From contig NZ_LJBR01000022.1 in the NCBI RefSeq assembly GCF_001282115.1, positions 37,054-101,053 of the forward strand: 64,000 bases of DNA. The letters run 5' to 3'. Shown in pieces: positions 1 through 7,297 of the stretch. The stretch comes from Streptomyces sp. NRRL B-24085 (GTDB taxonomy: Bacteria; Actinomycetota; Actinomycetes; Streptomycetales; Streptomycetaceae). The notes beneath the pieces were generated by a model. It was not told the DNA's origin. It searched no databases and saw nothing but the letters and a program-made list of their open reading frames with translations. Numbering within the stretch: the stretch's first letter is position 1; each line of letters begins with the position of its first letter. The translations under genes were made by a program, and so were the position numbers.

Positions 1-233
1 GCGGGCGTCTCCGAACCGGACACGTAAGGCTTGGCGTGCTTCCCGGCGGAGGTGGACGCCGCGGGCGAGCCGGAGTGCGCCTTCTCGGCCTCGGGGGCAT
101 CCGGCGCGTTGGTGTCGGCGTGGGCCGTGAAGGCTCCACCGAGGGCCAGCGCGGCGCCCACGACGGAGACGCCCAGCGCGGCGCGAAGCCGACCCGGACG
201 CAGACTGCGGACAGCGGCGTGACGTACAGACAT
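1..233 (-). CDS. Secreted protein, N-terminal part only (runs off the left edge)
   Basis: The reading frame begins at ATG 233-231 and is open to base 1, so only the first 77 codons are present. A GAGGA Shine-Dalgarno sequence lies about 6 bases before the start. The N terminus is a clear Sec signal peptide: several arginines (about residues 4-18), a hydrophobic stretch rich in Ala, Val, Leu and Gly (about 19-37), then AHA before Asp-40 as the likely cleavage site. The start of the mature chain is rich in Pro, Ala, Ser, Glu and Lys and has no recognisable domain. It is probably an exported protein of unknown function; the remaining domain lies outside the window. Confidence 0.7.
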   Translation of the reverse strand, partial: MSVRHAAVRSLRPGRLRAALGVSVVGAALALGGAFTAHADTNAPDAPEAEKAHSGSPAASTSAGKHAKPYVSGSETP

Positions 234-386
234 TCTCGGTCCTCGAATCATCGGTCTCAATGGGACTGACCGTCCGTCATGGATGGCTTGCCATGCGGCG
301 GCCCTCTGCTGGAGGCGCATCCACTCCGACAGACGTCCGAAGGACTTGGGGGTTGCGGGTCGGACGGGACCTATACAGGGGAACTT

Positions 387-404
387 CAGTGATCTGGGTC
401 ACTG
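387..404. promoter_or_regulatory. Palindrome CAGTGA-N6-TCACTG upstream of the secreted-protein gene
   Basis: A perfect 6+6 bp inverted repeat with a 6 bp centre, in the 202 bp gap between the MerR gene and the secreted-protein gene. Just downstream on the minus strand is a possible -10 hexamer TATAGG (375-370), so the palindrome would lie close to the -35 region of the leftward promoter. The geometry resembles a CRP/FNR-type half-site pair, but this is inference from shape only. Confidence 0.4.
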
Positions 405-435
405 GCTCAGGGTCCGGTTGTCCAGCCCGCAGAGG

Positions 436-861
436 TCACCGCTCGCAGTCGGGGCCGTCACGCCACAGCTCGTCGGCCGTGCCGGCCGCGAGGTGGCGGG
501 CGTAGGTCTCGACCTTCACGTGGATGATGTCGAGGGCTTCCTGCAGTTCCGCCACCTGCTGCTGCACCTTCGCCTCGTGCCGCCGCAGGATCTCGAAACG
601 CTGTGACACGGTTCCGTCCCCTTCCTGCGCGAGCTGGGCGTAGCGGCGGATCTCCGGCAGGGGCATGCCGGAGGCGCGCAGCTTCATGCACACCTTGAGC
701 CAGGCCACGTCCTCATCGGTGAAGACACGTTGCCCGGCCGCGTTGCGCCGTACGGCGGTGAGCAGTTCTTCCTGCTCGTAGAAGCGCAGGGTGTGTGCGG
801 GCAGGCCGGTGAGTGCGCTGACCTCGCCGATAGTCAGGAGGGATTTCTCGGCATTCGTCAT
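436..861 (-). CDS. MerR-family transcriptional regulator
   Basis: 141 residues from ATG 861; a GTG at 870 is an alternative, but the ATG has the better-placed AAGGTGG ribosome site. The N-terminal winged helix-turn-helix reads TIGEVSALTGLPAHTLRFYE, the classic MerR signature. It is followed by the usual DEDVAWLKVCMKLRASGMPL segment and a long C-terminal dimerisation helix. No cysteine pattern for metal sensing is visible, so it belongs with the YdaM/AdhR-like organic-effector group. It is divergent from a short-chain dehydrogenase, and the shared promoter carries a 19-bp-spacer operator. The likely role is autoregulated, effector-dependent activation of that dehydrogenase; the effector is unknown. 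Confidence 0.9.
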   Translation of the reverse strand: MTNAEKSLLTIGEVSALTGLPAHTLRFYEQEELLTAVRRNAAGQRVFTDEDVAWLKVCMKLRASGMPLPEIRRYAQLAQEGDGTVSQRFEILRRHEAKVQQQVAELQEALDIIHVKVETYARHLAAGTADELWRDGPDCER

Positions 862-879
862 GCTCCCCACCTTACGAGC

Positions 880-910
880 TTGCCCTCAAGTCGACTTGAA
901 CTCCTAGCGT
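880..910 (+). promoter_or_regulatory. MerR-type promoter/operator for the short-chain dehydrogenase
   Basis: TTGCCC (880-885) and TAGCGT (905-910) are separated by 19 bp, the elongated spacer used by MerR-activated promoters. The spacer contains a perfect 14 bp palindrome, TCAAGTCGACTTGA (886-899). It lies between the MerR gene and its divergent target, so assignment to this MerR protein is strongly suggested by position and geometry. Confidence 0.8.
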
Positions 911-935
911 GGAGGTCATCGATGAAAGGAGCGTC

Positions 936-1772
936 ATGTCCACCACATGGTTCATCACTGGTACTTCTTCTGGTTTCGGGCGTCTTCTCACCGAGGAGCT
1001 GCTGGCCCGCGGTGACAGGGTCGCCGCGACCGTGCGCCGCCCGGAGACACTGGACGACCTGCGTGCCCGGTACGGTGACCGGCTCTGGCCGGCCCGGCTC
1101 GACGTCACCGACGGCGAACAGGTGCGCCGGGTCGTGGCCGACGCCTTCAAGGAGCTCGGCACGATCGACGTGGTCGTCAACAACGCGGGATACGGCGTCT
1201 TCGCCGCGGTGGAAGAGGCCACCGACGAACAGATCCGACGCGTGATCGACACCAACCTCCTCGGGTCGATCCACGTCATCCGCGCAGCGCTGCCGCATCT
1301 GCGCGCCCAGGGGCACGGACGCATCGTGCAGGTGTCCACCGCCGGCGGCCAGACCACCTACCCGAACTTCAGCTACTACCACGCCTCGAAGTGGGGCATC
1401 GAAGGCTTCTGCGAGACGGTGGCTCGCGAGATCGCGCCGTTCGGCATCGGCCTGACCATCGTCGAACCCGGCGCGACACCCACCGGATTCGCCGGGGCCC
1501 TCGACACCGCGCCCGTGATGCCGGAGTACGAGAACACCCCGGCGGGTGAGGTGCGGCGGGCCATCGCATCGGGCGACTTCCCGCTGCCGAACGACCCGCA
1601 CAAGATCACGCGGGCCATGATCGACCTCGTCGACTCGGGCGCCACGCCGCTGCGCCTTCCCCTAGGGTCCGACACCTACGAAGACGTACGGGCATCGCTC
1701 GTCGCCCGCCTCGCCGAACACGACGCCCATCGCGACACCGCACTCGGCGTGGTGAACGGGGATCCCCGGTGA
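936..1772 (+). CDS. Short-chain dehydrogenase/reductase (SDR)
   Basis: 278 residues from ATG 936, chosen because AAAGGAG precedes it; an in-frame GTG at 909 lies in the promoter. It is a classical NAD(P)-dependent SDR: dinucleotide-binding TGTSSGFG at 8-15, NNAG at 82-85, catalytic Ser-134 and Tyr-148-x3-Lys-152. The order and spacing are those of the YbbO/retinol-dehydrogenase-like subgroup that reduces small ketones or aldehydes; the substrate cannot be read from sequence. It is the direct divergent partner of the MerR regulator and very probably its target. The protein is cytosolic, with no signal peptide. The gene converges on the histidine kinase gene, with 85 bp between the two stops. 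Confidence 0.9.
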   Translation: MSTTWFITGTSSGFGRLLTEELLARGDRVAATVRRPETLDDLRARYGDRLWPARLDVTDGEQVRRVVADAFKELGTIDVVVNNAGYGVFAAVEEATDEQIRRVIDTNLLGSIHVIRAALPHLRAQGHGRIVQVSTAGGQTTYPNFSYYHASKWGIEGFCETVAREIAPFGIGLTIVEPGATPTGFAGALDTAPVMPEYENTPAGEVRRAIASGDFPLPNDPHKITRAMIDLVDSGATPLRLPLGSDTYEDVRASLVARLAEHDAHRDTALGVVNGDPR

Positions 1773-1857
1773 CGGTCGGGCACGACATGAGTGCCGTGGA
1801 AGGCAGCGGTCCTGCGGTGCTGTTCACCCACCCCTGACGCCGGCCCGGCTCCCACTG

Positions 1858-3051
1858 TCAGGGGAACGCCAGCCGGACCGCGAGTCCCCCGGTGGGCCGG
1901 GGTTCGGCGGTCAGGGTCGCGTGATGGGACGACGCGATGGAAGCGGCGATGGACAGGCCGAGACCGTGGCCGGTTCCGGCGGTGCGGTCGGGGGCGAGGC
2001 GGCGGAAGGGCTCGAAGAGGTCCGGCACCCGGCGGGCGGGGACGTGCGGGCCGGTGTTGGCCACGGTCACGGCGCGCTCCTCGACGTGTACGAGTACGTG
2101 GCCACCCGGATGGTTGTACTGCACGGCGTTGCGGATGACGTTGGCGAGCAGGTGGCGCAGGAGGACGGGGTCACCGCGGACGGTCCGGGGGGTGTCGGCC
2201 GTGACGCGGATGTCCACCTGCCGGCGTTCGGCCTGTGGAGCGAGTTGAGCGGTGACCAGCCGGGCGGCGAGGGCCAGGTCGACGCTCTCGGTCACGGCCG
2301 GTCCGCGGTCGCTGCGGGCCAGGAGCAGCAGCGCGTCGATGAGTTGCTCGGCTTCACGGTTGGTGGACAGCAGGTCGTCGCGGACTTCGACGAGGTGGTC
2401 GGGGAGCGGGTCGGCGAGACCGACCTGCAGGGTGGTCCGCTGGGCGGCGAGGGGCGTCTTGAGTTCATGGGAGGCGTTGGCGACGAAACGGCGTTGACTG
2501 TCGAACGACTTCTCCAGCCGGTCGAGCACGGCGTCGAAGGTGTCGGCGAGGCGGTGCAGCTCGTCGTCGGGGCCGGTGAGGGCCAGGCGCTGGTGCAGGT
2601 TCTCCTCGCTGATGCGGCGCGCGGTCTCGGTCATCGAGGCGACCGGGCGCAGAGCCCTCCCGGCCAGCCACCAGCCGGCCAGCGCGGCGAGGAGGGCCAG
2701 GAAGAGGAGGCCGACGGCGGACCAGAGGACCATCTGGCGCAGGGCGGTGTCCTGCACGGCCTGGATGGTCTGGTCGATCTTCTGGATCTGAGCCGTGGCC
2801 CACGGTGCTCCGGGCCGTGTAGGTCCGGGCCCCACGGGACGGGCGGACGGATGGAGGGCGACGTCACCGGCGGGCGTGTCCGCGTATGTGACGGCGAGGC
2901 CCTGCACCTGCTGGGCCGTCCCGTGGCGCGCGAGCAGGACGACGAACGCGAGCAGGGCCACGCCGGTGAGCAGGAACAGGGTGAAGATGGCTGCGGCGAG
3001 GCGGGCACGGAAGGGGAGTCGGCCCAGGAACGCGCGCGGGTTCAGTCGCAC
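1858..3051 (-). CDS. Two-component sensor histidine kinase
   Basis: 397 residues. The GTG start at 3051 overlaps the stop of the response-regulator gene by 10 bases, so the two are translationally coupled. Order: TM1 (about 16-42), a short extracytoplasmic loop of about 65 residues, TM2 (about 108-130), HAMP (about 131-183), H-box FVANASHELKTPL with phospho-acceptor His-195, N-box around 304-313, and the G-rich ATP lid TGTGHGLGLS near 358-367. The short external loop resembles kinases that sense envelope stress or antimicrobial peptides. The neighbouring divergent ABC exporter fits a Bce/Vra-like sensing-detoxification module. The ligand is unknown. Confidence 0.92.
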   Translation of the reverse strand: MRLNPRAFLGRLPFRARLAAAIFTLFLLTGVALLAFVVLLARHGTAQQVQGLAVTYADTPAGDVALHPSARPVGPGPTRPGAPWATAQIQKIDQTIQAVQDTALRQMVLWSAVGLLFLALLAALAGWWLAGRALRPVASMTETARRISEENLHQRLALTGPDDELHRLADTFDAVLDRLEKSFDSQRRFVANASHELKTPLAAQRTTLQVGLADPLPDHLVEVRDDLLSTNREAEQLIDALLLLARSDRGPAVTESVDLALAARLVTAQLAPQAERRQVDIRVTADTPRTVRGDPVLLRHLLANVIRNAVQYNHPGGHVLVHVEERAVTVANTGPHVPARRVPDLFEPFRRLAPDRTAGTGHGLGLSIAASIASSHHATLTAEPRPTGGLAVRLAFP

Positions 3052-3704
3052 AGCCGGTACCCCTGCCCCGTGTCGACGGTGATGAGGCCGGGGTCCCCGA
3101 GTTTGCCGCGCAGCCGGCTGACGGTGGCACGGACCGCGCTGGTCTGCGGGGTGAGGTGCTCGTCCCAGAGGGTGCGGACGATCTCGTGGTGCGCGACGGG
3201 GGCTCCTTGGGCCTCGACCAACAGGTGGAGGACCGCGAACTCCTTGGGTGTCAGGGCCAGCGGGCGGCCCTCGATGGACGCCTCGCGCCTCGACGGGTCC
3301 GTCGTGACGCCGCCGTGCCGCATCACGGACGACCGCGGAGTGGGCGCCCGACGGCTCAACGCCCGTACACGAGCGACGAGTTCGCTGAAGTCGAAGGGCT
3401 TGGTCAGGTAGTCGTCGGCGCCGAGAGTGGTCAGTCCGTAGACGCGGTCGGTGATGTCGCCCGCCGCGGTGAGCATGAGGATCCGCGGGGGATCGTCGAG
3501 TTCCCGCAGGCGTCGGCACACCTCGTCCCCGCTCATGACCGGCAGGTCGCGGTCGAGGATCAGGACGTCGTACGCCGTCAGCAGACACATCCGCTCGGCG
3601 GCGTCGCCGGTGTGGGTGACGTCGACCGCCATCGCCTCGCGGCGCAGACCGACCGCGACGGCACGGGCGAGCACGCGGTGGTCCTCGGCTACCAGAACTC
3701 TCAT
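3042..3704 (-). CDS. OmpR-family response regulator
   Basis: 220 residues. The receiver domain (1-115) has the acidic pair Glu-7/Asp-8, phospho-acceptor Asp-51 in LILDRDLPV and Lys-102 in LTKPF. The C-terminal winged-helix DNA-binding domain (about 125-220) includes the LTPKEFAVLHLLVEAQG and VSRLRGKLGD elements. It is first in a two-gene unit with the kinase and is transcribed away from the ABC exporter across a 134 bp divergent region (3705-3838), where its binding site should lie. I could not pick out a convincing operator there. The exporter operon is the natural target. Confidence 0.93.
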   Translation of the reverse strand: MRVLVAEDHRVLARAVAVGLRREAMAVDVTHTGDAAERMCLLTAYDVLILDRDLPVMSGDEVCRRLRELDDPPRILMLTAAGDITDRVYGLTTLGADDYLTKPFDFSELVARVRALSRRAPTPRSSVMRHGGVTTDPSRREASIEGRPLALTPKEFAVLHLLVEAQGAPVAHHEIVRTLWDEHLTPQTSAVRATVSRLRGKLGDPGLITVDTGQGYRLCD

Positions 3705-3838
3705 GGCCCCATGAAACCAAGGCGGCGTTTGCGGTCGTGTAAGGACGACGGCGTCCCACCCGGCGCAGTCACAGCCTGCCCTTATGCCGCTGTAACGCGT
3801 TTATCCCCCTGCAAAGGACCGGCTGCTCCACTGGCCGC

Positions 3839-5110
3839 ATGAATTTCGTCAAGCGGGCCGGGATGAGCCTGCGTGCCAGGAAATCCCGCACCGCCGCCCT
3901 GCTCGGCATCTTCGTCGTGATCTGTTGCCTGCTCCTGGGCGGGTTCCTGCTTGAGGCGGCCGCCGCACGCCTGGAGGCCGAGGCGCAGCGCACGATCGGT
4001 GTCGATGTGACGATCGCAGGCAAGCGGCTGACCCCGGCTTTGGCGGACCGTCTCGGCTCCGAGCCACCCGTGACGCGCTACAACCCGCTGCTCCCGCTGA
4101 CCGCGGGTGCGCACGGTTTCGACCCGCTCGTCTCGCCACAGCCGAAACCGCGCCCAGACCGCGGCGGTGACGGTGAAGGGGGGCCGCTGGCGCTGCGAGG
4201 TGTGCGGGACCTGGGCATGCTGCTGCCCTTCTCGTTCGGATCGACGAAGATCACCTCCGGGCGTGGCATCGTCCTGCAGGACGCCGACCGCGCGGTCGCG
4301 GTGATCGAGGAACGCCTCGCCGCGAAGAACGGTCTCAAGGTCGGCGACACGATCCAGGTGGGGTCGGCAGACGGCAAGCGCAACGTCTCCATGCAAGTTC
4401 TCGGCGTGTTCCGGGACCCCAGGCAGGACCCGTCGCAGTGGACACCCTCGGACGAGCTGCCCGGCAACACCCTCTACGTGCCGACGGCCGTCGTGGAGAG
4501 GCTCGGCGGCGGTGCGGCCGGTCTCGACGAAGTGGTCTTCAGGATCGGTTCACCGGAGCAGGCCGAGCGTCTGCACGCCGAGACGAAGAGGCTGCTCGGC
4601 ACCGGAGACTTCGACTTCCGCGTCAACGACAAGGCGTACCGGGACCAGGTCCGTCCCGTGCAACGGGTGGGTGCCTTCGCCGGTCTGATCGTCTGGGTCA
4701 TCGCCCTTGCCGGTGCCCTGACCCTCGGCCTGGTGGTGATGCTCCAGATCCGGGAGCGGCGCCACGAGCTCGGAGTGCTGCTGTCGATGGGCGAGAAGAA
4801 GTGGAAGCTCGTCTTTCAGCACGTCGTCGAGGCCGCGGTGGTGTGCCTGCCCGCCATCGCTGTCGCCGCACTGGCCGGGCATGCCGCCGGACCGTCCCTC
4901 GGCGGCGCCCTGCTCGACCGCCCGCCACGGAACACCGTGGCGGCGGGGGTGCCGGACGCGGAAGTCGCCCCTCCCACGGTCCGCGTCGATCCCGCCGACG
5001 TAGGAAAAGTCGCCGGCCTCGGCCTCGGCATCTGTCTGGTCTCCACTGCCGTCCCGGGCCTCGGGATCCTCCGCCTGCACCCCCGCTCGATCCTGGCCGA
5101 CAGCGAATAG
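3839..5110 (+). CDS. FtsX-like ABC transporter permease (first of a pair)
   Basis: 423 residues. One N-terminal membrane helix (about 20-45) is followed by a large extracytoplasmic domain (about 46-280, MacB-PCD type), then three C-terminal helices forming the FtsX domain. The segment LLSMGEKKWKLV between helices is shared with the next gene. The first ten residues (MNFVKRAGMS) are almost identical to those of the downstream permease, so the pair arose by tandem duplication. The membrane protein would work with the ATPase at 6522-7229 as a macrolide/peptide-type exporter or mechanotransmission complex. The divergent two-component system suggests induction by an envelope-active compound. Confidence 0.9.
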   Translation: MNFVKRAGMSLRARKSRTAALLGIFVVICCLLLGGFLLEAAAARLEAEAQRTIGVDVTIAGKRLTPALADRLGSEPPVTRYNPLLPLTAGAHGFDPLVSPQPKPRPDRGGDGEGGPLALRGVRDLGMLLPFSFGSTKITSGRGIVLQDADRAVAVIEERLAAKNGLKVGDTIQVGSADGKRNVSMQVLGVFRDPRQDPSQWTPSDELPGNTLYVPTAVVERLGGGAAGLDEVVFRIGSPEQAERLHAETKRLLGTGDFDFRVNDKAYRDQVRPVQRVGAFAGLIVWVIALAGALTLGLVVMLQIRERRHELGVLLSMGEKKWKLVFQHVVEAAVVCLPAIAVAALAGHAAGPSLGGALLDRPPRNTVAAGVPDAEVAPPTVRVDPADVGKVAGLGLGICLVSTAVPGLGILRLHPRSILADSE

Positions 5111-5141
5111 GCCGCCGGCCCGAACCCAGAAAGCCGTACTC

Positions 5142-6515
5142 ATGAACTTCGTCAAACGCGCAGGTCTCAGCCTGTGGGCCCGCAAAGGCCGAACGCTGAT
5201 CACCTTCGCCACCTTCCTGGTCATCTCCCTCATGGTGCTGGCCGGCGTACTGATCAACGCGGCGACCGCCCGGGCCGAGCTGGACGCCGAAAGATCGGTG
5301 GGCGCAGAAGTCACGCTCGCCATGGACCCGCAGGCTCAGGGAAACATGGGCCAAGCGCCGACGATCGACTCCGCGGTGGTCGAAAGGATCGGCGAGCTGC
5401 CCCAAGTCGAGAAGTACACCTACTCCATGTGGGACCGGGTGCTCCTCGAAGGAGACGTCGGACTCGTCACCGACGGCGTGGAGGGTTTCATGGGCCCCGG
5501 CGGCACCGCGGGCATCGGCCTCCTCGACTCCTCACTGCTCAGCGACTTCCGCAGCGGCACGTTCAAGCTTGTCTCCGGAAAACACCTGACCGCCGCCGAC
5601 CAGGACAAGAAGCAGATCCTGATCGAGGAGCGCCTGGCCCGGAAGAACCGCCTCAGGACCGGCGACAAGGTGACCCTGACGGGCAACGACGAGAAGACGA
5701 CGGGGCGGTTCACCGTGGCCGGCATCTTCCGCGACCCGCGCCCTGCCACCGAACCGGAGCCCGAGTACGGCGTCAACCCGGCCAACATGATCTACGGCAC
5801 CGTCGGTGGCTTCGCCACCCTCAACCCCTCCGGTGGCGGCGCCCGGCAGATCACCAGGGCCGGCTTCCTCCTCAGGGACCCCGACGACCAGGAGGCGTTC
5901 AGGGACGAGGCCGAAAGGCTGGCCGGCGCCGCGCTGGAGGGCTTCGAGCTCGACGTCAACGACAAGGCCGTGCAGCAGATGACCGGACCGCTCAAGAGCA
6001 TCAGCTCCACCGCCACCCTCGCCATGTGGCTGATCGGCCTCGCGGGCGCCGCCGTCCTCGCCCTCCTCGTCAACCTCGCCGTCAAGCAGCGCCGCAGAGA
6101 GTACGGCGTGCTGTTGTCCATGGGGGAGAGGAAGTGGAAGCTCATCACCCAGCAGGCCTTGGAGATCACCGCGGTGGCCGCTCTGGCCATCGCGCTCGGT
6201 TCCGCGTTCGCTCCCCGCCTGACGCAAAGCGCGGGACAGTCACTGCTCGGCAGGGAAGCCGCCTCGGCCCGGCAGAAGATCGACGCCTGGCAGCCGCCCC
6301 CGCCGGGCAGCACCGGCCTCGACGAGGGCATCGACCCCGACGACCAGCCGGTCGAGAACGCCGATCCCGTCGACAGGATCACCGTGGTGCTCAAGCCCGC
6401 GAACCTCGCCACCGTCGGCGGCGTCGGACTCGGGATCGGCCTGCTCGCCGCCGCGATCCCGGCAGCCTCCGTGCTGCGCCTCAGCCCCCGCTCCATCCTC
6501 ACGAACGGCAAGTGA
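5142..6515 (+). CDS. FtsX-like ABC transporter permease (second of a pair)
   Basis: 457 residues, starting MNFVKRAGLS like its upstream neighbour 31 bp away. Architecture is the same: one N-terminal helix, a large external domain and three C-terminal helices with LLSMGERKWKLI between them. The last external segment carries an extra Pro/Asp-rich stretch (near residues 385-410). Two unequal permeases plus one ATPase imply a heterodimeric membrane part. It lacks the ten-helix layout of BceB, so it is closer to the MacB/LolCE-like four-helix exporters. The stop is 6 bases before the ATPase start, consistent with one operon. Confidence 0.9.
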   Translation: MNFVKRAGLSLWARKGRTLITFATFLVISLMVLAGVLINAATARAELDAERSVGAEVTLAMDPQAQGNMGQAPTIDSAVVERIGELPQVEKYTYSMWDRVLLEGDVGLVTDGVEGFMGPGGTAGIGLLDSSLLSDFRSGTFKLVSGKHLTAADQDKKQILIEERLARKNRLRTGDKVTLTGNDEKTTGRFTVAGIFRDPRPATEPEPEYGVNPANMIYGTVGGFATLNPSGGGARQITRAGFLLRDPDDQEAFRDEAERLAGAALEGFELDVNDKAVQQMTGPLKSISSTATLAMWLIGLAGAAVLALLVNLAVKQRRREYGVLLSMGERKWKLITQQALEITAVAALAIALGSAFAPRLTQSAGQSLLGREAASARQKIDAWQPPPPGSTGLDEGIDPDDQPVENADPVDRITVVLKPANLATVGGVGLGIGLLAAAIPAASVLRLSPRSILTNGK

Positions 6516-6521
6516 TCCGCC

Positions 6522-7229
6522 ATGACCAATGCCACCGAGACCCCGCCCGTCCTCCGTCTCGACCGGGTCGGTTACACGTACTCGGATCAGCGTCGCCGCA
6601 CCACGGTGCTCCGGGACATCGACCACTCCTTCGAACGCGGCACGTTCTACACGATCCTGGGCCCCTCAGGCAGCGGCAAGACCACCCTGCTCAGCCTCGC
6701 CAGCGGCCTCGACACCCCGACGAGCGGCACCATCAGCTTCGAAGGCCGGGACCTCAAGGAGCTGGGCCTGGGGCGCTACCGCAACAAGCACGCCGCCACG
6801 GTCTTCCAGCAGTACAACCTCCTCACCTACATGACGGCCCTGCAGAACGTCGTCTGCGCCATGGAGATCACCGACGTCAGGCCCGCCCAGGGCAGCCGCA
6901 GGGCCCGCGCCCTTCGCCTGCTGGACGACCTCGGACTGGACAGGTCGATGGCCACCCGCAGCGTCATGAGGTTGTCCGGCGGGCAGCAGCAGCGCGTCGC
7001 CATCGCCCGCGCACTGGCCTGCGACGTCGACATCCTCTTCGCCGACGAACCCACCGGGAATCTCGACGAGGACACCGCCCAGGGCATCATCGACACCTTC
7101 CGAGACCTCGCACACGAACAGAACAAGTGCGTGGTCGTCGTCACCCACTCCCAGCACCTGGCCGCCCAGTCCGACCGCGTACTCACCCTCCGCAAGGGCA
7201 GGTTGACCGAGCAGGTGAACAGGCGATGA
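6522..7229 (+). CDS. ABC transporter ATP-binding protein (MacB/LolD type)
   Basis: 235 residues. Walker A GPSGSGKT at 47-54, Q-loop in VFQQYN at 94-99, signature LSGGQQQR at 151-158, Walker B ILFADEP at 171-177 with the catalytic Glu, D-loop GNLD just after, and switch His-209. The size and the Q-rich signature are those of ATPases that pair with FtsX-like permeases. It is the last gene of the three-gene exporter operon and is followed at once by a strong hairpin terminator. It acts at the inner face of the membrane, powering both upstream permeases. Confidence 0.95.
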   Translation: MTNATETPPVLRLDRVGYTYSDQRRRTTVLRDIDHSFERGTFYTILGPSGSGKTTLLSLASGLDTPTSGTISFEGRDLKELGLGRYRNKHAATVFQQYNLLTYMTALQNVVCAMEITDVRPAQGSRRARALRLLDDLGLDRSMATRSVMRLSGGQQQRVAIARALACDVDILFADEPTGNLDEDTAQGIIDTFRDLAHEQNKCVVVVTHSQHLAAQSDRVLTLRKGRLTEQVNRR

Positions 7230-7235
7230 CCGGCG

Positions 7236-7266
7236 GGCGGCACCCGCGGATCTCGCGGGTGCCGCC
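7236..7266 (+). terminator. Hairpin terminator after the ABC exporter operon
   Basis: A 13 bp perfect stem (7236-7248 with 7254-7266) and a GATCT loop lie between the convergent ABC ATPase and glycosidase genes. There is no T-tract, as is usual in Streptomyces; it can serve both directions. Confidence 0.75.
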
Positions 7267-7297
7267 GGCCATCAGGAGCGTGCTGTGAACCGGTCGG

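Noticed and set aside
1773..1857. Terminator between the SDR and kinase genes
   Set aside because: Only a 5 bp stem (GGCAC/GTGCC) is visible, too weak to call.
1921..3411. Long plus-strand open frame of about 496 codons over the kinase/regulator genes
   Set aside because: Antisense shadow of two genes with complete domains; its product is low-complexity Gly/Arg/Glu sequence.
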